A stretch of DNA of 64,000 nucleotides from Megaleporinus macrocephalus (GCA_021613375.1 CM038716.1:5107684-5171683), one strand, 5' to 3'. Shown: positions 26,271 to 39,089, counted from the first letter of the stretch. Translations and numbers: made by a program. The notes: generated by a model not told the origin, from the sequence alone.

Positions 26271-27545
26271 TCTGTTGATGTATTGTTTGGGACCAGTTGG
26301 TGTACTGATTGTGATCTGTTGGTGTTTAGGTTTGAGGTCTGCTGGTGTATGGGCTTGTGGATGGGGTTGGGATATGCAGGTGTGTGGGTATATTGGTATA
26401 TTGGTTTGGGATAGGCTGATGTATGGGTTTGGGATCTGCTGATCAGTTGGTGTATTGGGCTGGGATCTGCTGGTGAACAGGTTTGGGATCTGCTGATGTA
26501 TGTGGCTGGGATCTGCTGGTATATGGGTTTGGGATCTGCTGGTGTTTGAGGTTAGGATCTGCTGGCGTATGGGGTTGGGATCTGTATGTGTGTAGTTTGG
26601 GTTTGGAATCTGAAGTTGTATAGGTTTGGGATATGCTGGTACATAGCTTTGAGTTCTGCTGGTGAAGTGATCAAGGATCTGCTGATATTTGGGTTTGGTT
26701 TAGGGGTTTAATATCTACTGGTGTATAGGTGTGCGAAGTGGTGGTGCCTTGGCATTGAATGTGCTGTTTGAGATCAAGACCTGCTGTTGCATTGTCCCTG
26801 GATCTGTTGGTGTCTAATATCTGCTGACCGGGATCCGCTGGTGCATAGGTTTGGGTTTGCTGGTATACGGATTTGAGATTGGGATCTGCTGGTGCATTGT
26901 TTTTGAAAACTGCTGGTATATAGGTTTGAGTGTGGGATCTGTTGGTGGGTGGGTTTGGGATCTGCTTTTGTTTGGGTCCCAGAATTCCTCAGAAAAGCCA
27001 TTTGAGTAGCAGCAAACACCACATAGCTGTTGGTCAACTGCAGGATAAACGTCCAAGCTACTGAGAGGATGCTTAAAACAAATCCCTCATCAAGTTGTCT
27101 GAGCCGTGATTGATCGAACAGAATAACCAATGAAGGTGGGGCTATTATTACATCTGTAACTGATCTCGTATCTGCTGATCTGTTGGTGTATTGGGCTGGG
27201 ATCTGCTGCTATGTGGGTTTAAGATCTGTTGGTGTATGGAATTGGAATCTGCTGGTATATGGGTTTGGAATCTGCTGGTGTTTGAGGTTAGGATATGCTG
27301 CTGTATGGGCTTGGGATCTGTATGTGTGTAGTTTGGTTTTTTTTGGGAAGTTGTATAGGTTTGGGATATGCTGCTACATAGCTTTGAGTGGGATCTGTTG
27401 GTGAGTGGGTTTGGGATCTGCTTGTGTTTGGGTCTGACATCCTCCGATGTATAGGTTTTAGTCTGGGACAAGCTGGTAAATAGGTTTAAGTTTGAAATCT
27501 GCTGCTGCATTGGTCTGTGGTTGGATTTTATATGTAGTACAGATC
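26271..27545. repeat. about 23-bp GGGATCTGCTGGTGTATGGGTTT minisatellite in two blocks
   Basis: Tandem degenerate units of GGATCTGCTGGTGTATGGGT plus TTG, at 26271-26980 and 27165-27545. The blocks are separated by duplicated segment copy B (26982-27137). Block wording such as TGTATTGGGCTGGGATCTGC occurs in both, so the array and its flank were duplicated together. G-rich on the plus strand. Confidence 0.9.
26982..27137. repeat. duplicated segment, copy B
   Basis: Direct copy of 25869-26036 with about 10 percent difference and a short deletion (CATCGCTC missing after GGATGCTT). It interrupts the 23-bp minisatellite. Confidence 0.85.
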
Positions 27546-28640
27546 TGGGATGTGGTGTGTAGAGTATCTCTGCGATGTTTAGCCCAGTGGGCGTGAGCCT
27601 CTCCACATGGACGAACCTTAAAGCAGTGCTCTGCCTTTGAGTTTCATTCAGTCAATACACTAACAGACACACACACACACACACACACACATTCAAGGAA
27701 ACAGGAACAGCGAAAATCAAAATGAAAGGTTGTGAGGGCTGCAGTAAGAGCCCCGCAGCAATATTGAACCTCCTGAAAGTGATGAAAGAAACAACTCAGC
27801 AAGTTCAACAGTGCGAGCCACAGTTACAACAGTGTGTAAGAGACAAAGATGTTTATCTACAAACCCTTAGTTCACAGTATGAGACATGCAAATGAAGGCA
27901 TTGACAGCTGGCATGTTTATATGATGGATATGAAAAGACTGTATTATGCACAGCATATGTCATATATCAACAGAACACAGAAACACTGCTGAGGACTCGT
28001 GAATGCACTGCAATGGAAACATGTACCGTGGTCCAACCAGTCAGCCTTTCAGATAATAGACATAATTGTTTTTGGAAATCATACACACTGTGTTCTGATC
28101 ATTGCTTTCTGTTGTTTTCATTATCATGTCAGTGGTTTAGTGTTGAGGTTTATATATTGAGTCTTCTGCAGAATCAAAAGGTAAATTGTTCTGTGAGCAT
28201 GTGCCAGAGTGAATTAGTCTATTATTATGAGAGTCTCTTTCATCCACACACACACGTACACACACACACCCACACAGACCCACACACATACATACAGACG
28301 AGCACTAATGACTGTTCCTCTGTGTGTGTTCAGCTTCAATTATGAAATGTTTCTCCACATTACATTGAACTCATTTAATTACGAACCAGTTTGACCTAAA
28401 TATCAGAGTTTCATTTAAATCAACAAACAATTTATACTACAAATAGTCCTCTCTCTTTCAGTCTCTCTCTCTTTCTCTCCTTTCTGGTGCCAGACAGTAA
28501 CTGCTGCCCCATTTAAGGTGGAACATAAAAATAAGAAACCAAATTACCACATTCACAAACAGGTTTAAGGTGTGTCTGTAATGATTTAGACAGGCATTTA
28601 GCACCAATGCTAATTGGTAGGGTTATAAGCTTCCATAGAA
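27546..28640. other. intron without recognised gene
   Basis: Unique-looking sequence with (CA)n at about 27667-27690 and 28244-28290 and a CT-rich tract at about 28448-28480. The segment around 28490-28530 (ACTGCTGCCCCATTTAAGGT) resembles 49277-49305 and may be a shared dispersed repeat. No exon was seen. Confidence 0.45.
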
Positions 28641-28784
28641 ACAGTGGTATACAAACGTTTGGGCACCCTGGTCAACAATTTGTGCCACTGTGAATAGCCA
28701 AGCAAGTCAAAGGTGACCTTGTAGCGTATTTTTTCCATATACATTTCTATATATACATATATATATATATTTCTATATACATAT

Positions 28785-29860
28785 AAGGATGTATACAATG
28801 CAAAAGATGTACGTGCAAAGGAATGTTCTTCAGAAACACTTAGGGTCAGAGGTCAATGTATGGTAGGTTTGGGAAAACATCTGGCTTAGCAATTCTATAT
28901 TATAAGGGCTTACTCTGTTTTGCATGTTCTATAAGGGAAGATGATTTAAACCATGTGTGTCCTGGCTATAAAGACCAGCCCCACAGCTCCGAACTTTGGA
29001 GGTCTTATTCATTCGGCTAGGGGCCTTCCCAGACAGAGCGCAGTGTCTGAGATAATGTATTGTATTTTCTTTGTGTGTGTATATTACATTTTATATATTT
29101 ATATTTATAACTGAAGCCAGTTTAAAAGATTTCTTCAAGCCACCAACAAAGCATTGTTACAGAAGACAATATACGACAACCTAATTCCCAATTGTTAATA
29201 TGAAGATATACATATGTGTTTATGTGTGGCTGCGTATATTCAAGTACATTTTTGTTCTTATCTTCAAGGCCAAGAGCAAGCCTTCAGCCAGTACCTTTGA
29301 GAAGAACCAGTTTTCGCTGGTTTAGAAGGTCTGAATTATATAAATCTATAAAATAGATCTATCTATCTATCATTCTTGCATAGTCACATTGAGCTAATGG
29401 AGATCTGACGCCACCATGTCATTCGGGGTTTTTAAACTGAGGGATTCTCAGCTTGAGTTAGAGTTGTCCTGGAACAGCTCTCACGTTGTTTGTCTGCTAT
29501 GTCTTCATAAACTTACTCTTTTTAGTTTACTCTCTGGGTGGTCTCGTAGAATTTCCACCACAATTCTTGGCAACGAGGATGGGATGGTTCATGTTCTGGA
29601 CTCCCGTAGAGGAAACATCTCGAGAGGACGCTTGTGAATAAGAATTCACCCTCTAAACCTCGGGGGCAGCACCTCAGAGAGACAGAGGCTTTCCCCAGGG
29701 GAGTCCTGGACCTCAACCATCCAACAAACTGAGATACAGTCCCCAAATTTTACTTGGTGATACTGTGGGCTGGATCCTGGAGACCCCATTTTCTTTAGTT
29801 TAGGGACCTACGAGAAATCCTTAGGAGAGAGAGAGGTGATTTTAAGCAAGATTATTTTTA
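28785..29860 (+). mobile_element. possible LTR-like insertion inside the Tc1 element
   Basis: Non-Tc1 sequence between the two parts of the Tc1 copy. It has a TATA-like GGCTATAAAGACC (about 28965), then GGTCTTATTCATTCGGC and later CTTGGCAACGAGGATGG (about 29566), an arrangement reminiscent of an LTR followed by leader. Matching second LTR and internal gag/pol were not seen, so a solo or broken element is the most that can be said. Confidence 0.3.
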
Positions 29861-29877
29861 TTACTATTTACTATTAC

Positions 29878-29878
<1 letters not shown>

Positions 29879-29962
<84 letters not shown>
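29879..29962. repeat. (TA)n microsatellite
   Basis: About 40 TA units next to the point where Tc1 sequence resumes. Confidence 0.95.
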
Positions 29963-29963
<1 letters not shown>

Positions 29964-30509
29964 CACAGTTTTTAAAAGAACACAGCAAATTTTTGCACAC
30001 ACTGCACGGTCAGTACTGAGCAACAACCCTTTGGCCAGTGTCCCAGCTTTGTAAATGCTTTTTGTAGGCCCTAAGAGTCTCTTATGATTGCAAGGGTCAT
30101 GCACCTCTTAAGAAAGTCCATTGTGGATTTTGAGGTGTGTTTAGGGTCATTATCCTCATCCTTTCATCTTGACCTTTCCACAGACAGTGTGATCTGTGCT
30201 GGTGTCTAATTACATCCATTCTTCCCTCCACCCGTGAAATGTTCCCAGTGTCACTGGCTACAACACAAGCCTAACGCGTAATCAATCCACCCCCATGCCT
30301 AACAGTTGGAGAGGTGGTATTTTCATGAAAGTGTGCACCCTTTATTCTCCAAACATACCTTTTCATGCTCATTGCAGTTTAATATAAACTTAACCAGTCC
30401 TCGGTTGTTTGAATGTTTTTTTGCAAACTTCTGAAGCTAAACCTTTTGGTGAGGATGCAGGCAAAGGTTTTCTATCATGAAGGTCATATTTATGCATTTT
30501 TCTCTGCAC

Positions 30510-31153
30510 TAGGTGACCAACTGTCCCACTTTACGCTGTACTGTACAGCAATTTTACACCTTGTCCCGCGTCGCGCAAATCGAGTCGCGCGGTAGTCGAC
30601 AGGCTGAGTCATATGTCAATCAAGCTATTGACACGCATACGAATGCCTCCTCAACATTGTCGACAATCTCAAATTTGAGAGCACGCAGTCCAACATATTA
30701 ATTCATATTGCTCTACCGACTGCAACAACAAATTACCCCCTGTTTTACCCCCAAATTACCCAATTTGCACTGAAATACTTCCATTGTGTTTAGGCTAGGC
30801 CTTATATTTTCTTGAACTTAAATAGGTTAGGCCCGATATTTTTTTATCAAAGTTGAATTTGATAAAAACCTAGAACATACCTTTAGTTGGTCCTTTGGAC
30901 AGTTGACTAATTTGATAGTCCCAATAAAGAAAAGATGTTGCAAAATTAGTGTTTTGTCTTGTATAGGCCTTAAACTGTAGCAACCTTGGGCTATCTTTTG
31001 GGTCAGGTAGTGTCTTAATCTTTTGGTCAGTGGGGTTGAAAGGTAAAATAAATGTTATATCAATAAGCTTAAAATTATTATGTCTGTCCCACATTGTCCC
31101 ACTTAAACTTGCTACATGTCCCACATTTTGTCTGTCTGGAGGTGGTCACCCTA
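30510..31153. mobile_element. hAT-type non-autonomous element with 8-bp target duplication
   Basis: The left end TAGGTGACCA and the right end TGGTCACCCTA are inverted repeats (TAGGTGACCA / TAGGGTGACCA). They are flanked by the perfect 8-bp direct repeat CTCTGCAC (30502-30509 and 31154-31161). 8-bp duplications and TAGRG-type ends are characteristic of the hAT superfamily. The element is 644 bp, has no transposase frame, and holds a CpG-rich patch around 30565-30600. It interrupts the Tc1 relic, so it is younger than that copy. Confidence 0.85.
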
Positions 31154-31666
31154 CTCTGCACAGTAGAACAGTGCACCACCTGCTAAAGTGTGTTAAATGG
31201 TCCTGAAGGTCTTTTGTAATCAAACAGTGGTTTTGATTCGCAGTTTTCTATGAAAATTTTCTTGGTTTTTCAGACCTCGACTTGACCTCCACTCTTTCTG
31301 TTTGTAGCCATTTTCTTTACTGAGGAAACGGCTACATAAAAACTTCGATATCTTCTTATGGCATCTCCTGCTTTGTGGACATCAATTATTTTAATGTTAC
31401 GAGTACTGGGCAGCTGTTTATGGGGCCTATAACTGGTTTAAGGAGTCTGATTATTTATAAAGCTTTGAAATTTGCATCTGCCATGTCGTAATGTTGATCG
31501 TGCACAAGCCATAGCCCTAACAAGCTAACCAAATTCTTCACCTCTAAAACTGCACAAAACAAAACAAAAATGATACAAATGCTTTCCATCTCGCTTGTCT
31601 TTTCACAATAACATTTTTTATTTTATTTTTTTTAACCAGGGTCCCACATTTTGCATGCCACTCTAT

Positions 31667-32915
31667 ATTAGCTACATAAGCCTTGTTGCATCAGTATGCA
31701 AACTAAAGAACTGAACTTCAGGCACTAATCATGTCTTAGATGAACAACTACAGTTGTTGAAAGACAGGAAGCTGGGTGATTTTAACTGATCTATATCTTT
31801 AGGAACTCTCTCACTCTCTCTCTCTCTCTCTCTCTCTCTATGATCACTCCTTCACGGTCTAAAGCAGCTCCTCACTCGCTGTAAGTGTAAAGTGTTTAGC
31901 ACCTGCAGACACTAAAGCGCTAAAGAGAAAAATACAGAGAGAGCGATGAAGGAGGAGGAGGAGGTGAAGGCAGACAATCTAACACTTTAACGTTTCTCTA
32001 GGATTGTGGTGGTCTTCGTCCCCATGGCAACCTGAGCAAGACTGTCGGTTTCCTAAAGAGAGATATCTTTCGACCGTAAACACATATTGCAGGTCATGCT
32101 GAATACAGTCCTTTTAGATTGAATTCCATTTACACAGTTTATCCCAAACGTAGTCCATCAACTGACGCATGATTGGTTTCTTAGTGTTAAGCTTAGTGTT
32201 AAAGTCCACCCAGTTAGTTTAGTTCAGTTTAGTTCAGTTTGGTTACATTAAATTCGGTTTGAATTGTTCTGTACAGTTTAGACCTTCATTTGAATAAAAA
32301 TATTAATAACATCACAAACTGACTTAATAATGATTTGATCTAATGAAAACAATCTGGAGACCCATCACTGAATAAACACACACCCCCTCGCTCACGCAGC
32401 CGTGTTTGTGAGAGAGTCAGTGACGCAGGCGGAGAGGAGACGAGGGGTAATTTACTGGAGCTGGTGATTTGGGGGATTTAACACACACACACAAACACAC
32501 ACATACTCACACAACAGTGAATAATGCAGCAACAGTTACACTATCCACTATTGTCTCTCTGTCTCTCTTTTTCTCTCTTGTTTTTTTCTCTTTCTCTGTT
32601 GTTCTCTCTTTCCTTCTTCTATTTCTCTCTTTCTGGTAATTAAATATTTCTAATATCCATTTAAATGCAATCTTGTCTATATGCAAGTAAGTGAGAACAG
32701 TGATCCTCAGTTATTCCTGGTTGGTCCAGTGAGTTAATGAAGGAAGCAGATGATTCAATTTAACACAGTAATTGCAGTTGACTTTCTGGGCACTAGAAAG
32801 AACATTAGCAGTTAAACTCCACAGTGTCAGTGTTTATTTTATACCATCTAGCCAGTCGATAAACCTAACTTTCACTGATTAGAATTGAAATGTTCAGCTT
32901 AACTCCAATGCCAAA
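31667..32915. other. mainly unique intron, about 1.2 kb
   Basis: Contains (CT)n at about 31808-31839, a CT-rich run at 32552-32632 and an RFX-like GTCCCCATGGCAAC at 32018-32031. No exon was recognised. Confidence 0.5.
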
Positions 32916-33585
32916 GCAGGCCATTCCAATCCTACCCAAGTCAAACTAATACAAGCCTTACTAGGCCATTCCAACCCGAGCAAAGTCTAAATAAGCCATG
33001 CCAAACTATTCAAACTAAGCCAAGCCAAGTCAAATTGAATTAAACTAAAGCCAATATAACCCAAACTGAGCCTAACTGAGCCAAATCAGTCAGAGTTGGA
33101 TTAAGCCAAGCCAAAGTAAGCCAAGCAAAGCTAAACTAAAGCAAACTAACACAGGCCAAACTATGTTGAATAAAGTCAAGCCAAGTCAAACTTAGCAAAG
33201 TCAAATTGAATCAAACTAAGCCAAAATAACCCAAACTGAGCCTACTTGAGCCAAATCAGTCAGAGTTGGATTAAGCCAAGCCAAAGTAAGCCAAGCAAAG
33301 CTAAACTAAAGCAAACTAACCCAGGCCAAACTATACTGAATAAAGCCAAGCCAAGTCAAATTGAATCAAACTAAAGCCAATATAACCCTAACTGAGTCAA
33401 ATCAAACTTTAAGCCAAAGTCAAAGTTTAAGCCAAACCAAATTGACCCAAGCCAGGCCAAACTATGCCAAATGGACCCAAGTCAAATTAAACCAAATCAG
33501 GCCAAGCCAAACCAAGTCCAGCCAAAATGAACCAAACTGAGCCAAGCTCAATGAAGCCAAACTGAACTGAACTGGACTGAATTTT
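32916..33585. repeat. AAGCCAA-based degenerate tandem repeat with about 175-bp duplication
   Basis: Tandem AAGCCAA/AAACTRA heptamer-like units. A longer phrase (CAGAGTTGGATTAAGCCAAG then GCCAAAGTAAGCCAAGCAAA) occurs at about 33090 and again near 33264, giving a higher-order period of about 174 bp. Confidence 0.88.
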
Positions 33586-33717
33586 ATTTAATTAAACAAA
33601 TATGAGGACAACTATTACTATAAAAAATATTCACAGTACTAACAAAGTCTCAGTTTCTCTGACTTCAAATATACACCCCCACCAACACACATTCGCAGAG
33701 AAAATCTGTATGAGAGT

Positions 33718-33718
<1 letters not shown>

Positions 33719-33753
<35 letters not shown>

Positions 33754-33900
33754 TGTGTGTGTGTGTGTGTGTCTGTGTGTCTGTGTGTGTCTGTGTGTGG
33801 TATATAGAGCAGAGAAAGTAGATCACATACTGATTATCAATATAGAACATGATTTCTACAGAGAGAGAGAGAGACAGAGAGAGAGAGAGAGACAGAGAGG
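33719..33900. repeat. (TG)n and (GA)n microsatellites
   Basis: (TG)n with CTGTGTGT interruptions at 33719-33799, and (GA)n with GACA interruptions at about 33860-33900. Open frames here are compositional. Confidence 0.95.
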
Positions 33901-33929
33901 GTGAGTAAAGTAGGCTTACCTCATTCAAA

Positions 33930-34350
33930 TGATGATGATGGTGAGGGTGATTTTGAGGATGGCAATAATGGTGTTGATGATGATCATGATGATGGTGATG
34001 GTGATGATTATGATGAATGAAATGGGGTGATGTTTATGCTTATGATGATTATGATGATGGTGACCACTATAATGGTGATGTTGGGGGTGATGAAAGTGAT
34101 GATGGTGAGGATGGTGATAATGGTGACGGAGAAGATGATCATAATGATTTTGAAGGTAATGATCATGATGTTGATGTTCATGATGATGGTGGTGATGATG
34201 ATAAGGATTATTCTGATGGTTATGGCAATGCTGACAGTGATGATGGCGATGATGATTTAGAAGGTGGGATGGTAATTACGATATAATGATGATGATGATG
34301 ATGGTCATGATGATGGTGAAGGTTCTAATAAGAACGATGATGATGATGAT
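33930..34350. repeat. GATGATGGTGAT triplet-type repeat
   Basis: Imperfect ATG/GAT trinucleotide repeat of about 400 bp. One frame encodes Asp/Gly/Asn-rich and another Met/Ile/Val-rich peptide, which is purely a result of the repeat. A similar tract lies at 55308-56035. Confidence 0.93.
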
Positions 34351-34782
34351 CTGTTCGTAGAAACACAGTGAATTAGTGTATGACTGAATAGACAGAATAA
34401 TGAGAGCTGCTAACACTTAATTAATGTATCAGTTGATACGCTGGTGGTTTTGACCACTAAAGTGGGCTGCTCAGGTTCTGAGGTGGGAATTCAAAGCATA
34501 TGAGCACTGTTGTTATGAAGTTGTCACATCAGCTCTTGCTGAAGGTGAAGATTTGACCTGTCTGACTGGACGTCGGTTCTGAATGATTTTCCAATATTTA
34601 CAGATCTTCCAATAACATAAGGGTTTAGATGTAAACAAAGTCATTCAGAGTGGCTTGGTGTGAAATTCTCCATTCTAGAAAACATTACCTATTTACACAC
34701 TGTTCACAGTGGTGGGAAATGGAACCAGACGTCCACCTTTAAAAGCTTCCTTAGAAAGTTATTACAAATGGTTATGAATACA
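34351..34782. other. intron without recognised gene
   Basis: Unique-looking sequence. No exon or element was recognised. Confidence 0.45.
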
Positions 34783-35274
34783 TACACTACCGCTCAAAAG
34801 TTTAGGATCACTTTAGAATTTCATTTCATGCAATATTGTTAATTTTACAATTAAGTGTATCAGATGATTTTTAAAGAATAAAAATGTTTGTATTAAAGCC
34901 TATTTTTGCATAGAGGCTTATTTTGCACATAGTCCTATTATCAGTCCTCTGCCTAAATCTCCTGGTACGGCCACCAATCCGTAAAGTTAAGGATGTGATT
35001 GGGCTAACTGGTTGTTAGGACACTCTTGCTCAATTGTGATGCACAGTTTAAAAACATTCTACTAATAAGTGAGCATGAAAGGGAGAACAACATTCTAGGT
35101 TAGTTTAGTATCTGAAGCATCAGCAGTTGATGGCTTGCTGACCGACTCACAATGGCCAGAAAGAAACAACTTTCTTTAGAGACCCGTCAGTCCATTGTTG
35201 TGTTAAGGAAGAAGATACTCCATTGAAAACAAGAACATTTCACTGTGATCCCAAACTTTTGGAGCGGTAGTGTA
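34783..35274. mobile_element. Tc1/mariner-type deletion derivative with inverted ends
   Basis: The left end TACACTACCGCTCAAAAGTT and the right end ACTTTTGGAGCGGTAGTGTA are about 28-bp near-perfect inverted repeats bounded by TA. The element is 492 bp, too short for a transposase. An interior trace (ATGGCCAGAAAGAAACAACT TTC) looks like the start of a Tc1 transposase or its leader. It lies about 460 bp downstream of exon 2 in the gene's direction. Confidence 0.85.
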
Positions 35275-35725
35275 CATCAGCATGTTGCCGGAGACATTGT
35301 TTTAGGATACTTTTAAAAGATTTTGGTCCAAAACATATTTCAAACTGTATTTCTGAGAGAGATATTCATTTCAGAGCAAGAAAGCCTTCAAAGAAAATGT
35401 ATTATTTTAGGATTTTTAGCTATTTTACCATCATAAATATTTTATATGAAAACTTAGGAGAAACATATAGGTTCACTAGTGGTTTGTATAGTAAATTAAA
35501 TCACTGCATTTGTGTTAGACCTGGTGACCCCTGGTTCCTGTCACGGCCACAGTAAAGAAAATCTAGGTCTCTACAATCAATCATTTCACACAAAACCACT
35601 CTAAATGACTATGTTTACATCTCAGACACATACCAAGCCTTATGCTAAAGTACTTTATTCCATAGTTTTGGTGTATATTGTTCTAATAAAAATACCCATA
35701 AACTCCATCGCTCTGTCTATCCCTC
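35275..35725. other. intron adjoining exon 2
   Basis: AT-rich unique-looking sequence downstream of the exon 2 donor (in minus direction). Nothing was recognised. Confidence 0.45.
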
Positions 35726-35730
35726 ACTCA

Positions 35731-36352
<622 letters not shown>

Positions 36353-36519
36353 TTATGCTTGTTAATATTTTGTTGAGGTGTTAAGACTATCAGCATAGAT
36401 TACTGAACATATAAGTACAAGAGCTGTTCACAAATCTATAATTTGTAAACAGAAAATAATTCAAAGTGAAACAAGCCCATTCCCCATTATGGTTACAACT
36501 CTAAATTTTCTTATTTTAT

Positions 36520-36960
36520 TAATTGAACAGATGGTTATCAGATGTAAGATTTCCTCTATTGCAGATCTTATGTGTGGCATGCCCCAGGGGTCCATACTTT
36601 TTGACCCATTTTTAATGTCACTTCTGCAAGGGGTTTTACTCTAAATTTGACCCTAATTTTCTTTTTATCCTTGACTATATTTTTTATTTTTGTATATCAA
36701 GAAATATGTTAATTTCTCAGTTAGCATCTTTTACTAAAATGGGATTTTTGGTCCTTTAAAAACATTTTTTACTGACTATCATCTGTCTCATTTACTTTAC
36801 CTAGTCATTGAGCTCTGATTAGGCTTCAATAAGTCCAAAATACAGCTGCTCCTCTTTCAAAAACTAGATGTGAGTATCACCTTAGCCTTTCTAACCATAG
36901 AAATAAGAGCATTTTATAACACTTGCAGAGTTTATATGCAACAAGAATGAAGATTCTATT
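36520..36960 (+). pseudogene. LINE reverse-transcriptase fragment, copy 1
   Basis: Contains CAGATCTTATGTGTGGCATG then CCCCAGGGGTCCATA, encoding MCGMPQGSI, the motif (GxPQGSxLGP) of non-LTR reverse transcriptases. The downstream phrase TGCAGAGTTTATATGCAACA is shared with 37655-37685. Heavily mutated. Confidence 0.65.
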
Positions 36961-37209
36961 AATAACGAATATGGCCACATTAAAAACAGGTCAACCACAT
37001 TAATAGCTGTTACAAAAGCAGTGTAGTCTGCCTGTCTGTCTCCATGGAAACCACATTGGTGATCACTTAATTTGTGAATGGACACGATGTTTGTTGGATA
37101 AAGATTAATAATAGTGTACATTTACTGCACATACAGTAAGAGTGTAACAGATCATGATGGATCATGAGTATAATAACACTGATGCATGTTTAGAGGTAAA
37201 AGCCGGTCA

Positions 37210-37222
37210 TTCATTTTAATTT

Positions 37223-37291
<69 letters not shown>

Positions 37292-37292
37292 C
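37210..37292. repeat. (CA)n microsatellite
   Basis: About 34 uninterrupted CA units (37225-37290). Confidence 0.97.
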
Positions 37293-37464
37293 TGTTAGAG
37301 TGTTAGATGTTCTAAACCCTTTGATGTCACTGACTAGATGATCAAAAAGTTGCTCAGTGAGATCAGAACGAGGCGAGGGCAGCGCTGTGACTCTCCTAGC
37401 TTAACGATTCAATTTAAAAACAACATTTTCAAACGATTCAGCGTCTCATTGAATGCCAGATATC

Positions 37465-37700
37465 AACACTATTAGATGTAATATTTCCTTTATTGCAGAT
37501 CTTATGTGTGGCATGCCCCAGGGGTCTATTCTTGGCCCACTTTAAATATCACTTCTGCAGCCTTTGTATTTGGCACCTGTTTACTTATTTACTGAAGTCA
37601 ACAAGCTCTGATTCTGTTTTAATAAGTCTAACCTTTTTTCTCTAACCTTAGAAACTCCTGCAGAGTTTAAATGCAACAAGAATGAAGATTCAATGAGATT
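37465..37700 (+). pseudogene. LINE reverse-transcriptase fragment, copy 2
   Basis: A near-identical stretch to 36535-36600: AGATCTTATGTGTGGCATGC then CCCAGGGGTCTATTCTTGGC encodes MCGMPQGSILG. The later shared phrase GCAACAAGAATGAAGATTC follows at a shorter distance than in copy 1. Either two insertions of one family or a local duplication of about 935-bp offset. Confidence 0.65.
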
Positions 37701-37769
37701 CAACAAGAATTCAGCGATTCTTTCACAAAGTGATTTAACGCATGATAACATTGATTCAGTTCTTTTGGC

Positions 37770-37975
37770 AAGTTTCAGAATATTGTTGCTGTCCAATGAA
37801 AAACAAGTTTCTCCAAAATTGCAACTTTACAGGAGAAACCAAAAACATACTTTACTTTCAATGTAAGTCAATGGAACCAGATTTTTTTCCAAGCTATTCT
37901 GAAGCACTTCTATTGATCCAATCATCATGAAACTTTGACACAATGTAAATGTTTTTCATTGGACAGAGACAATAT
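37770..37975 (+). mobile_element. dispersed repeat with TTGCTGTCCAATGAAAA head, copy 1
   Basis: Shares TTGCTGTCCAATGAAAA, TTACTTTCAATGTAAGTCAA TGGAACCAGA, TTTTTTCCAAGC and TCATGAAACTTTGACACAAT GTAAA with 61085-61250, and the middle in reverse with 58195-58278. It ends near TTTTTCATTGGACAG, the reverse complement of its head, so it has inverted ends of about 15 bp. Confidence 0.7.
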
Positions 37976-38375
37976 AAAGTGTATACAGTAAAGTGACATA
38001 GATAATAATTATAGACAGAATCCATAACTGAATATTATTATAATCAGTAATGTTAATGACGTAAAAATGTTTATTTAAATTCAGTTTCTGATTAAAACAG
38101 CTCACACTGTAAACCCTCAGTGAATAACTGACTATTATTTCAACACAGATCCTCAGTGCAGTAAAAATTTTATTAATACCACAGTGTGTCTGTGTGTCTG
38201 TGTGTGTGTCTGTGTGTGTTTCTGTGTGTGTGACATATTGGTGCTAGTTGCCATGGAGACATGTAAGGTCCTGCAATTAGTCTCACAGTGAGAGGATCAG
38301 ATCACATACAGAGAATGTGAGGGCAGATCGTTTAAACGCCAATGTGAAGTTACTATAGAAATTGAATTCTGATAA
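37976..38375. other. intron without recognised gene
   Basis: Unique-looking. A TG-rich stretch at about 38184-38232 and an RFX-like GTTGCCATGGAGAC at 38247-38260. Confidence 0.45.
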
Positions 38376-38900
38376 ACGCATCTCTAAATAAGCCTGGATA
38401 ACTCAATTGGATATCTGGTTAACTGTGTAAAGGGTTATCTGGATAGCTTAGTAATTGAATATCTAGATAACTGGGTAATTGCATATCTGGATAACTCAGT
38501 AACTGGTGATGTGCATAACCTGGTAACTGAATATCTAGATAACTGAGGAACTGGACATTTAGATAACTCAATAATTGGATCTTTGGATAAATCAATAATT
38601 AGATTTCTGGATAATTCAGAAACCGTCTATGTGCATACCTTGGTAGCTAGATATTTGGATAACTGAGTAATTGGATATTTTGATAACTGGATATCTGGGT
38701 AAAATGAATAACTTGATATTTGTATATCTTGGTAAATAGATATCTGGACCACTTTATAACTAGATATCTGGATAACTCTAGTTGCATATCTGGATAATTG
38801 GGTAAATAGATATATAGATAAATGGGTAAAGCATTAGCTTGTTAATTTCATAACAGGATATCTGGACAACTGGGTAATTCAGCAATCGGATACATACTCA
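38376..38900. repeat. degenerate GGATATCTGGATAACTGGGTAATT tandem repeat
   Basis: About 22 loosely conserved units of 20-25 bp built from GGATATCTGGATAACT and GGTAATT. Confidence 0.88.
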
Positions 38901-38975
38901 TAATTCTACATTGTGGCTGATTGACAGCCAATCACATGTAACCCAGTGATCATAAAGAAGGCAAAGAATACATGC

Positions 38976-38979
<4 letters not shown>

Positions 38980-39058
<79 letters not shown>
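38980..39058. repeat. (TA)n microsatellite
   Basis: About 39 TA units. Confidence 0.97.
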
Positions 39059-39060
<2 letters not shown>

Positions 39061-39089
39061 ACAAAAGTATTAGTATTCCTATTAGTTGA

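Larger units (their letters stand above)
28641..31666 (-). mobile_element. Tc1/mariner element (minus orientation) carrying nested insertions
   Basis: The right-hand (plus-strand left) end ACAGTGGTATACAAACGTTT GGGCACCC and the other end TTTTGCATGCCACTCTA are Tc1-like inverted ends about 3 kb apart. Pieces of transposase are readable on the minus strand, including GTMRHGGG-like 'RHGGGLIT' and WRIKGAHFHE near 30270-30350. The element is split by an LTR-like/(TA)n insertion at about 28740-29970 and by a clean hAT insertion at 30510-31153. Without these it would be about 1.2 kb, the usual Tc1 size. All frames are broken. Confidence 0.75.

Noticed and set aside
33930..34350. Asp/Gly-rich acidic protein-like frame (also at 55.8-56.1 kb)
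   Set aside because: Product of an imperfect GAT/ATG triplet repeat. Met/Ile-rich frame overlaps on the same strand.
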